Of a DNA stretch of 64,000 nucleotides, positions 12,430-23,645 are shown one piece after another (the stretch's first letter is position 1; each line of letters starts with the position of its first letter). The notes below the pieces were generated by a model, which worked only from the letters and a program-made list of their open reading frames with translations, was not told where the DNA came from and made no database searches. Position numbers and translations under genes: made by a program. This DNA is from Leclercia adecarboxylata (lineage in GTDB: Bacteria > Pseudomonadota > Gammaproteobacteria > Enterobacterales > Enterobacteriaceae). The stretch spans positions 2,852,001 to 2,916,000 of the forward strand of contig NZ_CP040889.1 of the NCBI RefSeq assembly GCF_006171285.1, written 5' to 3'.

Positions 12430-12459
12430 TTGACAAGCTTTTCCATCGCTCCGTAAACT
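12430..12459 (+). promoter_or_regulatory. Pmra, main promoter of the dcw cluster
   Basis: Perfect -35 TTGACA (12430-12435), then an 18-base spacer and -10 TAAACT (12454-12459). The sequence around it is nearly the E. coli Pmra, which drives mraZ and the division/cell wall genes downstream. Confidence 0.88.
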
Positions 12460-12467
12460 CCCTTAAG

Positions 12468-12492
12468 TGGGAATTTGTGGGTAAAAGTGGTG
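12468..12492 (+). promoter_or_regulatory. MraZ operator: three TGGGN-type repeats
   Basis: TGGGA (12468-12472), TGGGT (12478-12482) and TGGTG (12488-12492) are separated by 5-base spacers, giving the 10-base periodicity recognised by the ring-shaped MraZ repressor. The third repeat is imperfect. The array lies just downstream of the -10 and upstream of mraZ, consistent with autorepression. Confidence 0.85.
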
Positions 12493-12510
12493 AGGAGGGG
12501 TGAGACTGGC

Positions 12511-12969
12511 ATGTTCCGTGGAGCGACGTTAGTCAATCTCGACAGCAAAGGGCGTTTATCGGTCCCAACACGATATCGCGATCGGCTGAACGAGAGCGCT
12601 TCTGGTCAAATGGTCTGCACCATTGACATCAACCACGCCTGCCTGCTGCTTTACCCCTTGCCTGAATGGGAAATCATTGAGCAAAAGCTGTCTCGACTGT
12701 CGAGCATGAACCCGCAGGAACGCCGCGTGCAGCGGCTGTTATTGGGTCATGCCAGTGAATGTCAGATGGATAGCGCGGGGCGTCTGTTGATTGCGCCTGT
12801 GCTGCGGCAACATGCCGGTCTGACAAAAGAAGTGATGCTGGTCGGACAGTTCAATAAATTTGAACTGTGGGATGAAACGGCCTGGTATCAACGGGTCAAG
12901 GAAGATATCGACGCAGAGCAGTCTGATTCCGCGACATTGTCGGAACGATTGCAGGATTTGTCTCTATAA
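12511..12969 (+). CDS. mraZ: MraZ, transcriptional repressor of the dcw cluster
   Basis: A protein of 152 residues starting [20 protein letters not shown]. It contains two SpoVT/AbrB-like domains, each with the DSKGRLSVP or [10 protein letters not shown] motif (near residues 10 and 88). The start at 12511 was chosen over an in-frame GTG at 12475 because it gives the E. coli N-terminus, has GAGGGGTGAG upstream, and leaves the operator repeats outside the coding region. MraZ binds its own promoter and antagonises RsmH effects. Confidence 0.97.
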   Translation: MFRGATLVNLDSKGRLSVPTRYRDRLNESASGQMVCTIDINHACLLLYPLPEWEIIEQKLSRLSSMNPQERRVQRLLLGHASECQMDSAGRLLIAPVLRQHAGLTKEVMLVGQFNKFELWDETAWYQRVKEDIDAEQSDSATLSERLQDLSL

Positions 12970-12971
12970 AT

Positions 12972-13913
12972 ATGATGGAAAATTATAAACATACGACGGT
13001 GCTACTGGATGAGGCCGTCAATGGCCTGAATATTCGTCCTGATGGCATCTATATTGATGGCACTTTTGGCCGGGGTGGTCACTCACGATTGATCCTCTCC
13101 CAACTGGGAGCGGAAGGCCGTTTGCTGGCAATCGATCGCGATCCACAGGCGATTGAGGTGGCAAAAACCATCGATGACCCACGCTTTTCCATCGTTCACG
13201 GTCCTTTTTCCGCGTTGGCTGATTACGTCAGCGAGCGTGGTTTAACCGGCAAGATCGACGGCATTCTTCTCGATCTTGGCGTCTCCTCACCGCAGCTTGA
13301 CGATGCTGAACGCGGCTTCTCCTTTATGCGCGATGGTCCACTGGACATGCGCATGGATCCAACGCGCGGCCAGTCCGCCGCCGAGTGGCTGCAAACCGCC
13401 GAAGAAGCCGATATCGCCTGGGTGATCAAAACCTTTGGTGAAGAGCGTTTTGGCAAGCGTATAGCCCGAGCCATCGTTGAGCGCAACCGCATTGAGCCGA
13501 TGACCCGCACCAAAGAGCTGGCGGAAGTGATCGCCGCGGCAACCCCGGTGAAGGACAAATACAAACATCCCGCCACCCGCACCTTCCAGGCCGTTCGCAT
13601 CTGGGTGAACAGCGAGCTGGACGAGATCGAGCAGGCGCTGAAGAGTTCGCTTGGCGTGCTTGCCCCGGGTGGTCGCCTGTCGATTATCAGCTTCCACTCG
13701 CTGGAAGATCGCATCGTGAAGCGCTTTATGCGCGAGCAAAGCCGCGGTCCGCAGGTTCCGGCCGGGTTACCGATGACGGAAGAGCAGCTCAAAAAGCTGG
13801 GTGGTCGTCAGCTGCGCGCGTTGGGCAAATTAATGCCGGGCGAAGCAGAAGTGGAAGAGAACCCACGCGCCCGTAGTTCAGTGCTGCGTATTGCAGAAAG
13901 GACGACCGCATGA
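12972..13913 (+). CDS. rsmH: 16S rRNA m4C1402 methyltransferase RsmH
   Basis: A protein of 313 residues starting [19 protein letters not shown], equal in length to E. coli RsmH (MraW). It is an AdoMet-dependent methyltransferase acting on N4 of C1402 in 16S rRNA. The AdoMet loop [13 protein letters not shown] (near residues 27-40) and [12 protein letters not shown] (near 100) are visible. It starts two bases after mraZ and overlaps ftsL by ATGA. Confidence 0.98.
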   Translation: MMENYKHTTVLLDEAVNGLNIRPDGIYIDGTFGRGGHSRLILSQLGAEGRLLAIDRDPQAIEVAKTIDDPRFSIVHGPFSALADYVSERGLTGKIDGILLDLGVSSPQLDDAERGFSFMRDGPLDMRMDPTRGQSAAEWLQTAEEADIAWVIKTFGEERFGKRIARAIVERNRIEPMTRTKELAEVIAAATPVKDKYKHPATRTFQAVRIWVNSELDEIEQALKSSLGVLAPGGRLSIISFHSLEDRIVKRFMREQSRGPQVPAGLPMTEEQLKKLGGRQLRALGKLMPGEAEVEENPRARSSVLRIAERTTA

Positions 13914-14275
13914 TTGGCAAGGTGGCAGATACCTTCAGCAAGGTTAAAGATTCGCTTAGCAGCAACGAGCGTCATGCCTTGCCCGGCGTCATCTGGGACG
14001 ATCTGTTGCGTTTCGGCAAGCTGCCACTGTGCCTGTTTATTTGCATCATTGTGTCGGCGGTCACGGTCGTGACCACCGCTCACCATACCCGTTTGTTAAC
14101 GGCGCAGCGCGAACAGCTGGTGCTGGAGCGTGATGCGCTGGATATCGAGTGGCGAAATCTGATCCTCGAAGAAAATGCGCTCGGCGATCATAGCCGGGTT
14201 GAACGGATCGCAACGGAAAAGCTGCAGATGCAGCATGTTGATCCTTCTCAGGAAAATATCGTAGTACAAAAATAA
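13910..14275 (+). CDS. ftsL: Cell division protein FtsL
   Basis: A protein of 121 residues, the E. coli length. A short cytoplasmic N-terminus is followed by one membrane helix (about residues 38-57, [20 protein letters not shown]) and a periplasmic coiled coil with heptad-like leucines ([17 protein letters not shown]). FtsL forms the FtsQLB subcomplex that activates septal peptidoglycan synthesis by FtsWI. It overlaps rsmH by four bases. Confidence 0.97.
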   Translation: MIGKVADTFSKVKDSLSSNERHALPGVIWDDLLRFGKLPLCLFICIIVSAVTVVTTAHHTRLLTAQREQLVLERDALDIEWRNLILEENALGDHSRVERIATEKLQMQHVDPSQENIVVQK

Positions 14276-14290
14276 GGAAAAACGCGACGC

Positions 14291-16057
14291 ATGAAATCGG
14301 CGGCGAAGGCGCTAAAACCAAAACGTCAGGAAGAACAGGCCAGCTTTATCAGCTGGCGTTTTGCGTTGCTGTGCGGCTGCATTTTACTGGCGCTGGGTTT
14401 CCTGCTGGGACGCGTGGCGTGGCTGCAGATCATTGCGCCCGACATGCTGGTGCGTCAGGGTGATATGCGCTCCCTGCGCGTTCAGGAAGTCTCCACTTCG
14501 CGCGGCCTGATCACCGACCGCTCGGGTCGTCCGCTGGCGGTCAGCGTGCCGGTAAAAGCGATCTGGGCGGATCCTAAAGAGCTGCATGACGCCGGTGGGA
14601 TCTCGCTGGATAACCGCTGGAAAGCGCTGTCAGACGCGCTGAAAATGCCGCTCGATCAGCTGGCGGCGCGCGTGAATGCCAACCCGAAAGGGCGCTTTAT
14701 CTATCTTGCGCGTCAGGTTAACCCTGACATGGCCGACTACATCAAAAAACTGAAGTTGCCCGGCATTCACCTGCGTGAAGAGTCACGTCGCTACTACCCA
14801 TCCGGGGAAGTGACTGCCCACCTGATCGGCTTCACTAACGTCGACAGTCAGGGTATTGAAGGCGTTGAAAAGAGCTTCGATAAGTGGCTGACCGGTCAAC
14901 CGGGCGAGCGCGTGGTGCGTAAAGACCGCTACGGCCGCGTAATTGAAGATATCTCCTCAACGGATAGCCAGGCGGCGCACAACCTGGCTCTGAGCATTGA
15001 CGAACGTCTGCAGGCGCTGGTGTATCGTGAGCTGAATAACGCCGTGGCCTTTAACAAAGCGGAATCCGGCAGTGCGGTACTGGTGGATGTCAGCACTGGC
15101 GAAGTGCTGGCGATGGCCAGCAGCCCGTCCTACAACCCGAACAATTTTGCCGGAACGGCTAAAGACGCCATGCGCAACCGTTCGATCACTGACGTCTTCG
15201 AGCCGGGTTCAACGGTCAAACCGATGGTGGTGATGACGGCCCTGCAACGCGGCATCGTCAATGAAAATACCGTACTCAACACCATTCCTTACCGAATTAA
15301 CGGTCACGAAATCAAAGACGTGGCGCGTTACAGCGAATTGACCCTCACCGGGGTTTTACAGAAGTCGAGTAACGTCGGCGTTTCTAAGCTGGCGTTAGCG
15401 ATGCCGTCCTCAGCGTTAGTAGAAACTTACTCACGTTTTGGGCTGGGAAAAGCGACCAATTTGGGGTTGGTCGGAGAACGCAGTGGCTTATATCCTCAAA
15501 AACAACGGTGGTCTGACATAGAGAGGGCCACCTTCTCTTTCGGCTACGGGCTAATGGTAACACCGTTACAGTTGGCGCGAGTCTATGCAACGATTGGCAG
15601 CTATGGCGTCTATCGCCCGCTCTCAATTACCAAAGTTGACCCCCCGGTTCCCGGTGAGCGCGTCTTCCCGGAATCGATCGTCCGTACCGTCGTTCACATG
15701 ATGGAAAGCGTGGCGCTGCCCGGCGGCGGCGGCGTGAAGGCGGCGATCAAAGGCTATCGCATCGCGATCAAAACCGGTACGGCGAAAAAAGTCGGTCCGG
15801 ATGGCCGCTACATCAATAAATATATTGCATACACCGCAGGCGTTGCGCCTGCGAGTAATCCGCGTTTTGCGCTGGTGGTGGTCATCAACGATCCACAGGC
15901 GGGTAAATACTACGGTGGCGCCGTTTCCGCGCCGGTCTTCGGTGCCATCATGGGCGGCGTACTGCGCACCATGAACATCGAGCCGGATGCGCTGGCAACA
16001 GGCGAGAAAAGTGAATTTGTAATTAATCAAGGCGAGGGAACAGGTGGCAGATCGTAA
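14291..16057 (+). CDS. ftsI: Peptidoglycan D,D-transpeptidase FtsI (PBP3)
   Basis: A protein of 588 residues, the E. coli length. An N-terminal membrane anchor (about 20-40) precedes a pedestal domain and a C-terminal transpeptidase domain. Catalytic motifs are visible: SxxK in EPGSTVKPM (serine near 307), SSN in QKSSNVG (near 359), and KTGT in AIKTGTAKK (near 494). It crosslinks septal peptidoglycan as the partner of FtsW. It overlaps murE by 14 bases. Confidence 0.98.
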   Translation: MKSAAKALKPKRQEEQASFISWRFALLCGCILLALGFLLGRVAWLQIIAPDMLVRQGDMRSLRVQEVSTSRGLITDRSGRPLAVSVPVKAIWADPKELHDAGGISLDNRWKALSDALKMPLDQLAARVNANPKGRFIYLARQVNPDMADYIKKLKLPGIHLREESRRYYPSGEVTAHLIGFTNVDSQGIEGVEKSFDKWLTGQPGERVVRKDRYGRVIEDISSTDSQAAHNLALSIDERLQALVYRELNNAVAFNKAESGSAVLVDVSTGEVLAMASSPSYNPNNFAGTAKDAMRNRSITDVFEPGSTVKPMVVMTALQRGIVNENTVLNTIPYRINGHEIKDVARYSELTLTGVLQKSSNVGVSKLALAMPSSALVETYSRFGLGKATNLGLVGERSGLYPQKQRWSDIERATFSFGYGLMVTPLQLARVYATIGSYGVYRPLSITKVDPPVPGERVFPESIVRTVVHMMESVALPGGGGVKAAIKGYRIAIKTGTAKKVGPDGRYINKYIAYTAGVAPASNPRFALVVVINDPQAGKYYGGAVSAPVFGAIMGGVLRTMNIEPDALATGEKSEFVINQGEGTGGRS

Positions 16058-17531
16058 TTTGCGCGACCTTCTTGCTCCGTGGGTATCAGGTTTACCTGCG
16101 CGAGTACTGCGAGAGATGGTACTCGACAGCCGTTTGGCTGCGTCGGGCGATCTTTTTGTGGCAGTAGTGGGTCATCAGGCGGACGGGCGTCGGTATATCC
16201 CGCAGGCGATAGCGCAAGGTGTAGCTGCCATTATTGCTGAGGCAAAAGATGAGGCCACTGACGGTGAAATCCGTGAAATGCACGGCGTGCCGGTCATCTA
16301 TCTCAGCCAGTTGAATGAACGTCTCTCTGCGCTGGCGGGACGTTTTTATAACGAACCCTCTGACCGACTGCGTCTGGTTGGCGTCACCGGGACTAACGGT
16401 AAAACCACGACCACGCAGCTGATGGCGCAGTGGGCACAATTGTTGGGTGAAACCAGTGCGGTGATGGGGACCGTAGGCAACGGCCTGCTGGGCAAAGTCA
16501 ACCCAACGGAAAACACCACGGGCTCTGCGGTCGACGTCCAGCACGTGCTGGCGGGTCTGGCAGGGCAGGGCGCGACCTTCGCGGCAATGGAAGTCTCTTC
16601 CCACGGGCTGGTACAGCACCGTGTTGCGGCCCTGAAATTTGCGGCCTCCGTGTTCACTAACCTGAGCCGGGACCATCTCGATTACCATGGCGATATGGAA
16701 AACTACGAAGCGGCGAAATGGCAGCTGTATGCCACACATCACTGCGGTCAGGCGATTATCAACGCCGATGACGAAGTGGGACGCCGCTGGCTGGCTAAGC
16801 TGCCGGATGCCGTTGCGGTCTCCATGGCCGACCATATCAACCCGAACTGCCACGGCCGCTGGCTGAAAGCCACCGACGTGACCTATCACGACAGCGGGGC
16901 GACCATTCGCTTTACCTCCTCATGGGGCGAAGGCGAAATCGAAAGCCGCCTGATGGGGGCCTTCAACGTCAGCAACCTGCTGCTGGCTCTCGCCACCCTG
17001 CTGGCGCTGGATTATCCGCTGGCGGACCTGCTCAGCACCTCCGCGCGCCTGCTGCCGGTCTGTGGTCGTATGGAAGTGTTCACTGCCCCTGGCAAACCGA
17101 CCGTGGTGGTGGATTATGCCCACACGCCGGACGCACTGGAAAAAGCGCTGGAGGCCGCGCGCCTGCACTGTGCCGGTAAGCTGTGGTGCGTCTTTGGCTG
17201 CGGCGGCGATCGCGACAAAGGCAAACGCCCGCTGATGGGGGCTATTGCCGAGCAGTTCGCGGACATCGCGGTAGTTACCGATGACAACCCGCGCACCGAA
17301 GAGCCGCGCGCTATCATCAACGACATTCTGGCCGGTATGCTGGATGCGGGCCGCGCCCGCGTGGTGGAAGGCCGCGCAGAAGCGGTGACCAACGCCATTA
17401 TGCAGGCTAACGAAAACGACGTAGTGCTACTGGCCGGTAAAGGCCACGAAGACTATCAAATTGTCGGTACCAACCGTCTGGATTACTCCGACCGTGTGAC
17501 CGCGGCGCGTCTGCTGGGAGTGGTGGCATGA
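16044..17531 (+). CDS. murE: UDP-MurNAc-tripeptide synthetase MurE
   Basis: A protein of 495 residues. It adds meso-diaminopimelate to UDP-MurNAc-L-Ala-D-Glu using ATP. The ATP loop [13 protein letters not shown] (near residue 110) and the DNPR motif ([10 protein letters not shown], near 413), which selects meso-diaminopimelate rather than lysine, are present. The GTG start at 16044 lies inside the 3' end of ftsI and gives [14 protein letters not shown] as in E. coli. Confidence 0.98.
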   Translation: MADRNLRDLLAPWVSGLPARVLREMVLDSRLAASGDLFVAVVGHQADGRRYIPQAIAQGVAAIIAEAKDEATDGEIREMHGVPVIYLSQLNERLSALAGRFYNEPSDRLRLVGVTGTNGKTTTTQLMAQWAQLLGETSAVMGTVGNGLLGKVNPTENTTGSAVDVQHVLAGLAGQGATFAAMEVSSHGLVQHRVAALKFAASVFTNLSRDHLDYHGDMENYEAAKWQLYATHHCGQAIINADDEVGRRWLAKLPDAVAVSMADHINPNCHGRWLKATDVTYHDSGATIRFTSSWGEGEIESRLMGAFNVSNLLLALATLLALDYPLADLLSTSARLLPVCGRMEVFTAPGKPTVVVDYAHTPDALEKALEAARLHCAGKLWCVFGCGGDRDKGKRPLMGAIAEQFADIAVVTDDNPRTEEPRAIINDILAGMLDAGRARVVEGRAEAVTNAIMQANENDVVLLAGKGHEDYQIVGTNRLDYSDRVTAARLLGVVA

Positions 17532-18886
17532 TTAGCGTAACGCTAAACCAGCTGGCGAGGATCCTGGGCGCTGACGTCAGCGGCGACGATCTGACCTTCG
17601 ATGCTGTTACCACCGACACGCGCAAAATCACTCCTGGCTGCCTGTTTGTGGCGCTGAAGGGTGAGCGTTTCGATGCCCACGATTTTGCAGAACAGGCGAA
17701 AGCCGCCGGTGCTGGCGCACTGCTGGTAAGCCGTAAGCTGGATATCGACCTGCCGCAGGCGGTAGTGAAAGATACCCGTCTGGCGTTTGGTGAGCTGGCG
17801 GCATGGGTTCGCCAGCAGGTTCCGGCGCGCGTTGTGGCGCTGACCGGCTCCTCCGGTAAAACCTCCGTTAAGGAGATGACCGCCGCCATCCTCTCGCAGT
17901 GTGGCAACACGCTTTATACCGCAGGCAATCTGAACAACGACATCGGCGTGCCGATGACGCTGCTGCGCCTGACGCCCGAGCACGAGTTTGCGGTGATCGA
18001 GCTGGGGGCTAATCACCAGGGTGAAATCGCCTGGACCGTCAATCTGACCCGTCCGGAAGCGGCGCTGGTGAATAACCTTGCTGCGGCGCACCTCGAAGGT
18101 TTCGGCTCACTTGAAGGCGTGGCGAAAGCGAAAGGCGAGATTTATACCGGCCTGCCGGCAAACGGCATCGCCATTATGAATGCCGATAACAACGACTGGC
18201 TGAACTGGAAAAGCGTCATAGGGGATCGTAAAACCTGGCGCTTCTCGCCGAATGCTGCCAACAGCGACTTCTCCGCGACCAACATCCACGTGACCTCCCA
18301 CGGCACCGAATTTACGCTCCAGACCCCAACCGGCAATGTGGATGTGCTGCTGCCTCTGCCGGGTCGCCACAACATCGCCAATGCCCTGGCGGCAAGTTCG
18401 CTGGCGATGGCCGTCGGCGCGCCGCTGTCGGCTATCAAAGCCGGGCTGGCAAACCTCAAAGCCGTCCCTGGACGCCTGTTCCCTGTTCAGCTGGCAGAAA
18501 ACAAACTGCTGCTGGATGACTCCTACAACGCCAACGTCGGCTCTATGACCGCCGCCGTACAGGTGCTGTCTGAGATGCCGGGCTATCGCGTGATGGTGGT
18601 CGGGGATATGGCCGAGCTGGGTGATGAGAGCGAAGCCTGCCACACCGAGGTGGGTGAGGCGGCGAAAGCCTCCGGTATCGATCGCGTGTTAAGCGCCGGT
18701 CATCTCAGTAAAAATATCAGCCAGGCCAGCGGCGTCGGTGAGCATTTTGCCGATAAAGCGGCGTTGATCGCCCGCCTCAGGGCGCTGGTTGCAGAACAAC
18801 AAATAGTGACAGTTTTAGTGAAAGGTTCACGCAGTGCCGCCATGGAAGAGGTTGTGCACGCTTTACAGGAGAATGGGACATGTTAG
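17528..18886 (+). CDS. murF: UDP-MurNAc-pentapeptide synthetase MurF
   Basis: A protein of 452 residues, the usual length. It adds D-Ala-D-Ala to the UDP-MurNAc tripeptide. The Mur ligase ATP loop [14 protein letters not shown] (near residue 102) and the central ENNDIG-type segment (LNNDIGVP) are present. The start overlaps murE by ATGA and the 3' end overlaps mraY by seven bases. Confidence 0.98.
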   Translation: MISVTLNQLARILGADVSGDDLTFDAVTTDTRKITPGCLFVALKGERFDAHDFAEQAKAAGAGALLVSRKLDIDLPQAVVKDTRLAFGELAAWVRQQVPARVVALTGSSGKTSVKEMTAAILSQCGNTLYTAGNLNNDIGVPMTLLRLTPEHEFAVIELGANHQGEIAWTVNLTRPEAALVNNLAAAHLEGFGSLEGVAKAKGEIYTGLPANGIAIMNADNNDWLNWKSVIGDRKTWRFSPNAANSDFSATNIHVTSHGTEFTLQTPTGNVDVLLPLPGRHNIANALAASSLAMAVGAPLSAIKAGLANLKAVPGRLFPVQLAENKLLLDDSYNANVGSMTAAVQVLSEMPGYRVMVVGDMAELGDESEACHTEVGEAAKASGIDRVLSAGHLSKNISQASGVGEHFADKAALIARLRALVAEQQIVTVLVKGSRSAAMEEVVHALQENGTC

Positions 18887-19962
18887 TTTGGCTGGCCGAG
18901 CATTTGGTCAAATATTATTCCGGCTTTAACGTCTTTTCCTATCTGACGTTTCGCGCCATCGTCAGCCTGCTGACTGCGCTGTTCATCTCGCTGTGGATGG
19001 GCCCGCGCATGATTGCCCGTCTGCAAAAACTCTCTTTCGGTCAGGTTGTGCGTAACGACGGTCCGGAATCACACTTCAGCAAACGCGGTACGCCGACCAT
19101 GGGCGGCATTATGATCCTTACCGCGATTGTGGTGTCGGTGCTGCTGTGGGCTTATCCGTCAAACCCGTACGTCTGGTGCGTGCTGGTGGTGCTGGTCGGG
19201 TACGGGATTATCGGTTTCGTCGATGACTACCGCAAAGTGGTGCGCAAAGACACCAAAGGCCTGATCGCCCGCTGGAAGTATTTCTGGATGTCGGTGATTG
19301 CGCTGGGCGTGGCGTTTGCGCTCTATCTGGCAGGCAAAGACACGCCAGCCACCGAACTGGTGGTGCCGTTCTTCAAAGACGTGATGCCGCAGCTGGGCCT
19401 GTTCTACATCCTGCTGGCCTACTTCGTGATTGTCGGTACCGGTAACGCAGTAAACCTGACTGACGGCCTCGACGGCCTGGCGATTATGCCTACCGTCTTC
19501 GTGGCGGCGGGCTTTGCGCTGGTGGCGTGGGCGAGTGGCAACATGAACTTCGCCAGCTATCTGCATATTCCGTATCTGCGTCATGCCGGTGAACTGGTGA
19601 TCGTCTGCACGGCGATTGTCGGGGCAGGTTTAGGGTTCCTGTGGTTTAACACCTACCCGGCGCAGGTCTTTATGGGCGACGTGGGTTCGCTGGCGCTGGG
19701 CGGCGCGCTGGGCATTATCGCCGTGCTGCTGCGCCAGGAGTTCCTGCTGGTGATCATGGGTGGCGTGTTTGTGGTTGAAACCCTGTCGGTGATCCTGCAG
19801 GTGGGTTCATTCAAGCTGCGCGGACAGCGCATCTTCCGGATGGCGCCTATCCATCACCACTATGAACTGAAAGGCTGGCCGGAACCGCGTGTCATCGTGC
19901 GTTTCTGGATTATTTCGCTGATGCTGGTGCTGATTGGCCTGGCAACGCTGAAGGTACGTTAA
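18880..19962 (+). CDS. mraY: Phospho-MurNAc-pentapeptide translocase MraY
   Basis: A protein of 360 residues with about ten membrane helices, identical in length to E. coli MraY. It transfers phospho-MurNAc-pentapeptide to undecaprenyl phosphate, making lipid I. Conserved cytoplasmic motifs are visible: VDDYRKV (Asp pair near 115), [13 protein letters not shown] (near 187-199) and the histidine loop [11 protein letters not shown] (near 324). Confidence 0.98.
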   Translation: MLVWLAEHLVKYYSGFNVFSYLTFRAIVSLLTALFISLWMGPRMIARLQKLSFGQVVRNDGPESHFSKRGTPTMGGIMILTAIVVSVLLWAYPSNPYVWCVLVVLVGYGIIGFVDDYRKVVRKDTKGLIARWKYFWMSVIALGVAFALYLAGKDTPATELVVPFFKDVMPQLGLFYILLAYFVIVGTGNAVNLTDGLDGLAIMPTVFVAAGFALVAWASGNMNFASYLHIPYLRHAGELVIVCTAIVGAGLGFLWFNTYPAQVFMGDVGSLALGGALGIIAVLLRQEFLLVIMGGVFVVETLSVILQVGSFKLRGQRIFRMAPIHHHYELKGWPEPRVIVRFWIISLMLVLIGLATLKVR

Positions 19963-19964
19963 TC

Positions 19965-21281
19965 ATGGCAGATTACCAGGGTAAAAAAGTCGTTATCATC
20001 GGGTTAGGCTTAACCGGCCTCTCCTGCGTGGACTTTTTCCTCGCGCGCGGCGTCACGCCTCGCGTGATGGATACGCGTGTCTCTCCGCCTGGTCTGGACA
20101 AACTGCCGGAACAGGTTGAACGCCACCTTGGTGGTCTGAATGAAGAGTGGCTGAAAGCCGCCGATCTGATTGTCGCAAGCCCAGGTATCGCCCTGGCGCA
20201 CCCGGCCCTGAGCGCTGCCGCCGAGACGGGCGTTGAGATCGTCGGCGATATCGAACTGTTCTGCCGTGAAGCCCAGGCGCCAGTTATTGCCATTACCGGT
20301 TCAAACGGTAAAAGCACCGTCACTACGCTGGTCGGTGAGATGGCGAAAGCGGCGGGCGTCAATGTGGGGGTCGGCGGCAACATCGGCCTACCGGCACTGA
20401 TGCTGCTCGATCCTGCGCGTGAGCTCTACATCCTTGAGCTCTCCAGCTTCCAGCTGGAAACCACTTCAAGCCTGCAGGCGGTGGCGGCGACCATCCTCAA
20501 CGTCACCGAAGATCATATGGATCGCTATCCGTTTGGTCTGCAGCAGTACCGCGCCGCCAAGCTGCGCATCTATGAAAATGCCCGCGTGTGCGTAGTGAAT
20601 GCCGATGATGCGTTGACCATGCCGGTACGCGGCGCGGATGAGCGCTGCGTGAGCTTTGGCATCAATATGGGCGACTATCACCTTAACCGTCAGCAGGGCG
20701 AAACCTGGCTACGGGCAAACGGTGAAAAGGTGCTGAACACTAAAGAGATGCCGCTTTCGGGCCAGCACAACTACACCAACGCCCTTGCGGCGCTGGCGCT
20801 GGCGGACGCTGCGGGATTACCCCGCGCCACCAGCCTGAAAGCCCTCACCACCTTTACGGGCCTGGCGCACCGCTTCCAACTGGCGCTGGAGCATAACGGC
20901 GTGCGCTGGATCAACGATTCAAAAGCCACCAACGTCGGCAGTACGGAAGCGGCGCTGAATGGCCTGCACGTTGACGGCACCCTGCACCTTCTGCTGGGTG
21001 GCGACGGTAAATCCGCCGATTTCTCTTCGCTGAAACAGTATCTCAGCGGCGATAACGTGCGTCTTTACTGCTTTGGCCGTGACGGTGCCGAACTGGCAGC
21101 GCTGCGTCCGGACATCGCCGAACAAACCGGGACCATGGAACAGGCGATGCGGCTGATCGCCCCGCGCGTGAAGCCGGGCGATATGGTGCTGCTCTCTCCG
21201 GCCTGCGCCAGCCTCGATCAGTTTAAGAATTTCGAACAGCGGGGCGATCTCTTCACCCGCCTGGCGAAGGAGTTAGGCTGA
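19965..21281 (+). CDS. murD: UDP-MurNAc-L-Ala D-glutamate ligase MurD
   Basis: A protein of 438 residues. It adds D-glutamate to UDP-MurNAc-L-Ala. An N-terminal UDP-binding Rossmann-like fold ([16 protein letters not shown]), the ATP loop [14 protein letters not shown] (near 108) and the C-terminal ligand-binding domain with [19 protein letters not shown] are all seen. Two bases separate it from mraY, and it shares one base with the ftsW start. Confidence 0.98.
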   Translation: MADYQGKKVVIIGLGLTGLSCVDFFLARGVTPRVMDTRVSPPGLDKLPEQVERHLGGLNEEWLKAADLIVASPGIALAHPALSAAAETGVEIVGDIELFCREAQAPVIAITGSNGKSTVTTLVGEMAKAAGVNVGVGGNIGLPALMLLDPARELYILELSSFQLETTSSLQAVAATILNVTEDHMDRYPFGLQQYRAAKLRIYENARVCVVNADDALTMPVRGADERCVSFGINMGDYHLNRQQGETWLRANGEKVLNTKEMPLSGQHNYTNALAALALADAAGLPRATSLKALTTFTGLAHRFQLALEHNGVRWINDSKATNVGSTEAALNGLHVDGTLHLLLGGDGKSADFSSLKQYLSGDNVRLYCFGRDGAELAALRPDIAEQTGTMEQAMRLIAPRVKPGDMVLLSPACASLDQFKNFEQRGDLFTRLAKELG

Positions 21282-22525
21282 TGCGCTTCTCTCTCCCTCG
21301 CCCGAAAATGCCGCGCCTGCCAGGATTTGGCATCCTGGTGTGGATCTCGTCGGCGTTAAAAGGCTGGGTCATGGGCTCCCGGGATAAAGATTCCGATAGT
21401 CTGGTGATGTATGACCGCATGCTGCTCTGGCTTACGCTGGGGCTGGCGGCGATTGGTTTTATTATGGTGACCTCGGCCTCGATGCCTGTCGGGCAGCGTC
21501 TGGCGAACGATCCCTTCCTGTTTGCCAAGCGTGACGGACTGTACATCATCCTCGCGTTCTGTCTGGCGATGGTGACCTTACGTCTGCCGATGGCGTTCTG
21601 GCAGCGCCACAGTACCGCGATGCTGATCGCCTCGATCGTCATGCTGCTGATCGTACTGGTGGTGGGTAGCTCGGTGAACGGGGCATCGCGCTGGATTGCC
21701 TTCGGCCCGCTGCGTATCCAGCCGGCGGAATTTACCAAGCTGTCGCTGTTCTGCTATCTCGCCAACTACCTGGTGCGTAAGGTTGATGAGGTGCGTAACA
21801 ACCTGCGCGGCTTCTTAAAACCGATGGGCGTGATCCTGGTGCTGGCGGTTCTGCTGCTGGCCCAGCCTGACCTCGGTACCGTGGTAGTACTGTTCGTCAC
21901 TACGCTGGCGATGCTGTTCCTGGCGGGGGCGAAACTGTGGCAGTTCATCGCCATCATCGGAATGGGGATCTCCGCGGTCGTGCTGCTGATCCTCGCCGAG
22001 CCGTATCGTATCCGCCGCGTGACCTCTTTCTGGAACCCCTGGGAAGATCCGTTTGGCAGCGGTTATCAGCTGACACAGTCGCTGATGGCGTTTGGCCGCG
22101 GTGAAATGTGGGGTCAGGGGCTTGGGAATTCAGTCCAGAAACTGGAGTATTTACCCGAGGCACATACCGACTTTATCTTCTCCATTATTGGGGAAGAACT
22201 GGGTTATATCGGTGTGGTATTGGCGCTTTTAATGGTATTCTTCGTCGCTTTCCGTGCGATGTCGATCGGTCGTAAAGCGCTGGTGATTGACCACCGTTTC
22301 TCGGGCTTTTTAGCCTGTTCGATCGGTATCTGGTTCAGTTTTCAGGCATTAGTCAACGTAGGTGCAGCAGCAGGTATGCTGCCGACCAAAGGTCTGACGT
22401 TGCCGTTAATCAGTTACGGTGGTTCGAGTCTGTTGATCATGTCGACCGCCATTATGTTTTTGTTGCGCATAGATTATGAAACGCGTCTGGAGAATGCCCA
22501 GGCGTTTACACGAGGTTCACGATGA
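21281..22525 (+). CDS. ftsW: Septal peptidoglycan glycosyltransferase FtsW
   Basis: A protein of 414 residues with about ten membrane helices, of the SEDS family. FtsW polymerises septal glycan strands together with FtsI. The SEDS signature [25 protein letters not shown] lies near residues 360-385, split between a conserved loop and a helix; the catalytic-aspartate loop ([13 protein letters not shown]) is near 297. It overlaps murG by ATGA. Confidence 0.97.
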   Translation: MRFSLPRPKMPRLPGFGILVWISSALKGWVMGSRDKDSDSLVMYDRMLLWLTLGLAAIGFIMVTSASMPVGQRLANDPFLFAKRDGLYIILAFCLAMVTLRLPMAFWQRHSTAMLIASIVMLLIVLVVGSSVNGASRWIAFGPLRIQPAEFTKLSLFCYLANYLVRKVDEVRNNLRGFLKPMGVILVLAVLLLAQPDLGTVVVLFVTTLAMLFLAGAKLWQFIAIIGMGISAVVLLILAEPYRIRRVTSFWNPWEDPFGSGYQLTQSLMAFGRGEMWGQGLGNSVQKLEYLPEAHTDFIFSIIGEELGYIGVVLALLMVFFVAFRAMSIGRKALVIDHRFSGFLACSIGIWFSFQALVNVGAAAGMLPTKGLTLPLISYGGSSLLIMSTAIMFLLRIDYETRLENAQAFTRGSR

Positions 22526-23586
22526 ATCAACCGAAGCGGTTAATGGTGATGGCGGGCGGTACCGGCGGACATGTTTTCCCGGGGCTCGCGGTTGCACACC
22601 ATTTAATGGATCAGGGCTGGCAGGTACGCTGGCTGGGAACCGCAGACCGCATGGAAGCCGATCTGGTGCCAAAACACGGTATTGAGATCGACTTTATTCG
22701 TATTTCTGGCCTGCGCGGTAAGGGGATCAAAGCCCAGGCGCTGGCGCCGGTGCGTATTTTCAACGCCTGGCGTCAGGCGCGGGCGATCATGAAGCGCTTT
22801 AAGCCGGACGTGGTGCTGGGGATGGGCGGTTATGTCTCGGGTCCTGGCGGACTGGCGGCGTGGTCGCTGGGGATCCCGGTTGTGCTCCACGAGCAGAACG
22901 GTATTGCGGGCCTCACCAATAAATGGCTGGCAAAAATCGCCAGCAAAGTGATGCAGGCATTCCCGGGCGCATTCCCGAAAGCCGACGTGGTGGGTAACCC
23001 GGTACGTGTCGACGTACTGGCGCTGCCATTGCCGCAGGAGCGACTCACCGGCCGTGAAGGGCCGGTACGCGTGCTGGTGGTAGGGGGATCGCAGGGCGCG
23101 CGCGTCCTGAATCAGACCATGCCGCAGGTGGCCGCGAAGCTTAACGATAGCGTGACGATCTGGCATCAAAGCGGAAAGGGCGCTCAGCAAACGGTAGAGC
23201 AGGCCTATGCCGATGCGGGCCAGCCGCAGCACAAAGTAACCGAATTTATCGACGACATGGCGGCGGCATATGCCTGGGCCGATGTCGTGGTCTGCCGCTC
23301 CGGCGCGCTGACGGTGAGCGAGATCGCCGCCGCCGGTTTGCCGGCGCTGTTTGTGCCCTTCCAGCACAAAGACCGTCAGCAGTACTGGAATGCGCTGCCG
23401 CTTGAAAAAGCCGGGGCAGCCAAAATTTTTGAACAGCCGCAGTTTACCGCCGAGGCGGTCGCCACCACCCTGGCGGGCTGGGACCGGGAGACATTACTGG
23501 CGATGGCGCAGCACGCACGTGCGGCGGCGATCCCGGATGCAACGGAGCGGGTGGCGAAAGAAGTGAGCCTGGCAGCCCAGGTTTAA
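22522..23586 (+). CDS. murG: Lipid II synthase MurG
   Basis: A protein of 354 residues. It is a GT-B fold glycosyltransferase that adds GlcNAc to lipid I at the inner face of the membrane. The glycine-rich N-terminal loop [16 protein letters not shown] (near 10-25) and the C-terminal [10 protein letters not shown] and [17 protein letters not shown] segments, which bind UDP-GlcNAc, are present. It is followed by a 59-base gap holding a hairpin, unlike the rest of this overlapping gene block. Confidence 0.98.
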   Translation: MNQPKRLMVMAGGTGGHVFPGLAVAHHLMDQGWQVRWLGTADRMEADLVPKHGIEIDFIRISGLRGKGIKAQALAPVRIFNAWRQARAIMKRFKPDVVLGMGGYVSGPGGLAAWSLGIPVVLHEQNGIAGLTNKWLAKIASKVMQAFPGAFPKADVVGNPVRVDVLALPLPQERLTGREGPVRVLVVGGSQGARVLNQTMPQVAAKLNDSVTIWHQSGKGAQQTVEQAYADAGQPQHKVTEFIDDMAAAYAWADVVVCRSGALTVSEIAAAGLPALFVPFQHKDRQQYWNALPLEKAGAAKIFEQPQFTAEAVATTLAGWDRETLLAMAQHARAAAIPDATERVAKEVSLAAQV

Positions 23587-23591
23587 CCCTC

Positions 23592-23621
23592 GCAGCGCGT
23601 GTTGCGCTGCACGATTTTTTT
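23592..23621 (+). terminator. Hairpin with T-run between murG and murC (possible attenuator)
   Basis: Arms GCAGCGC (23592-23598) and GCGCTGC (23604-23610) with a 5-base loop, then ACGA and seven T (23615-23621). It is the only terminator-like structure I saw inside the cluster between mraZ and ftsZ. The murC frame begins at 23646, so read-through or a local promoter must supply murC and the genes beyond. Confidence 0.55.
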
Positions 23622-23645
23622 GAAGTAGTCGATGGCGTTTAGAGA

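Noticed and set aside
12475..12510. Upstream GTG extension of mraZ
   Set aside because: It would place the MraZ operator repeats inside the gene and adds 12 residues absent from homologues.
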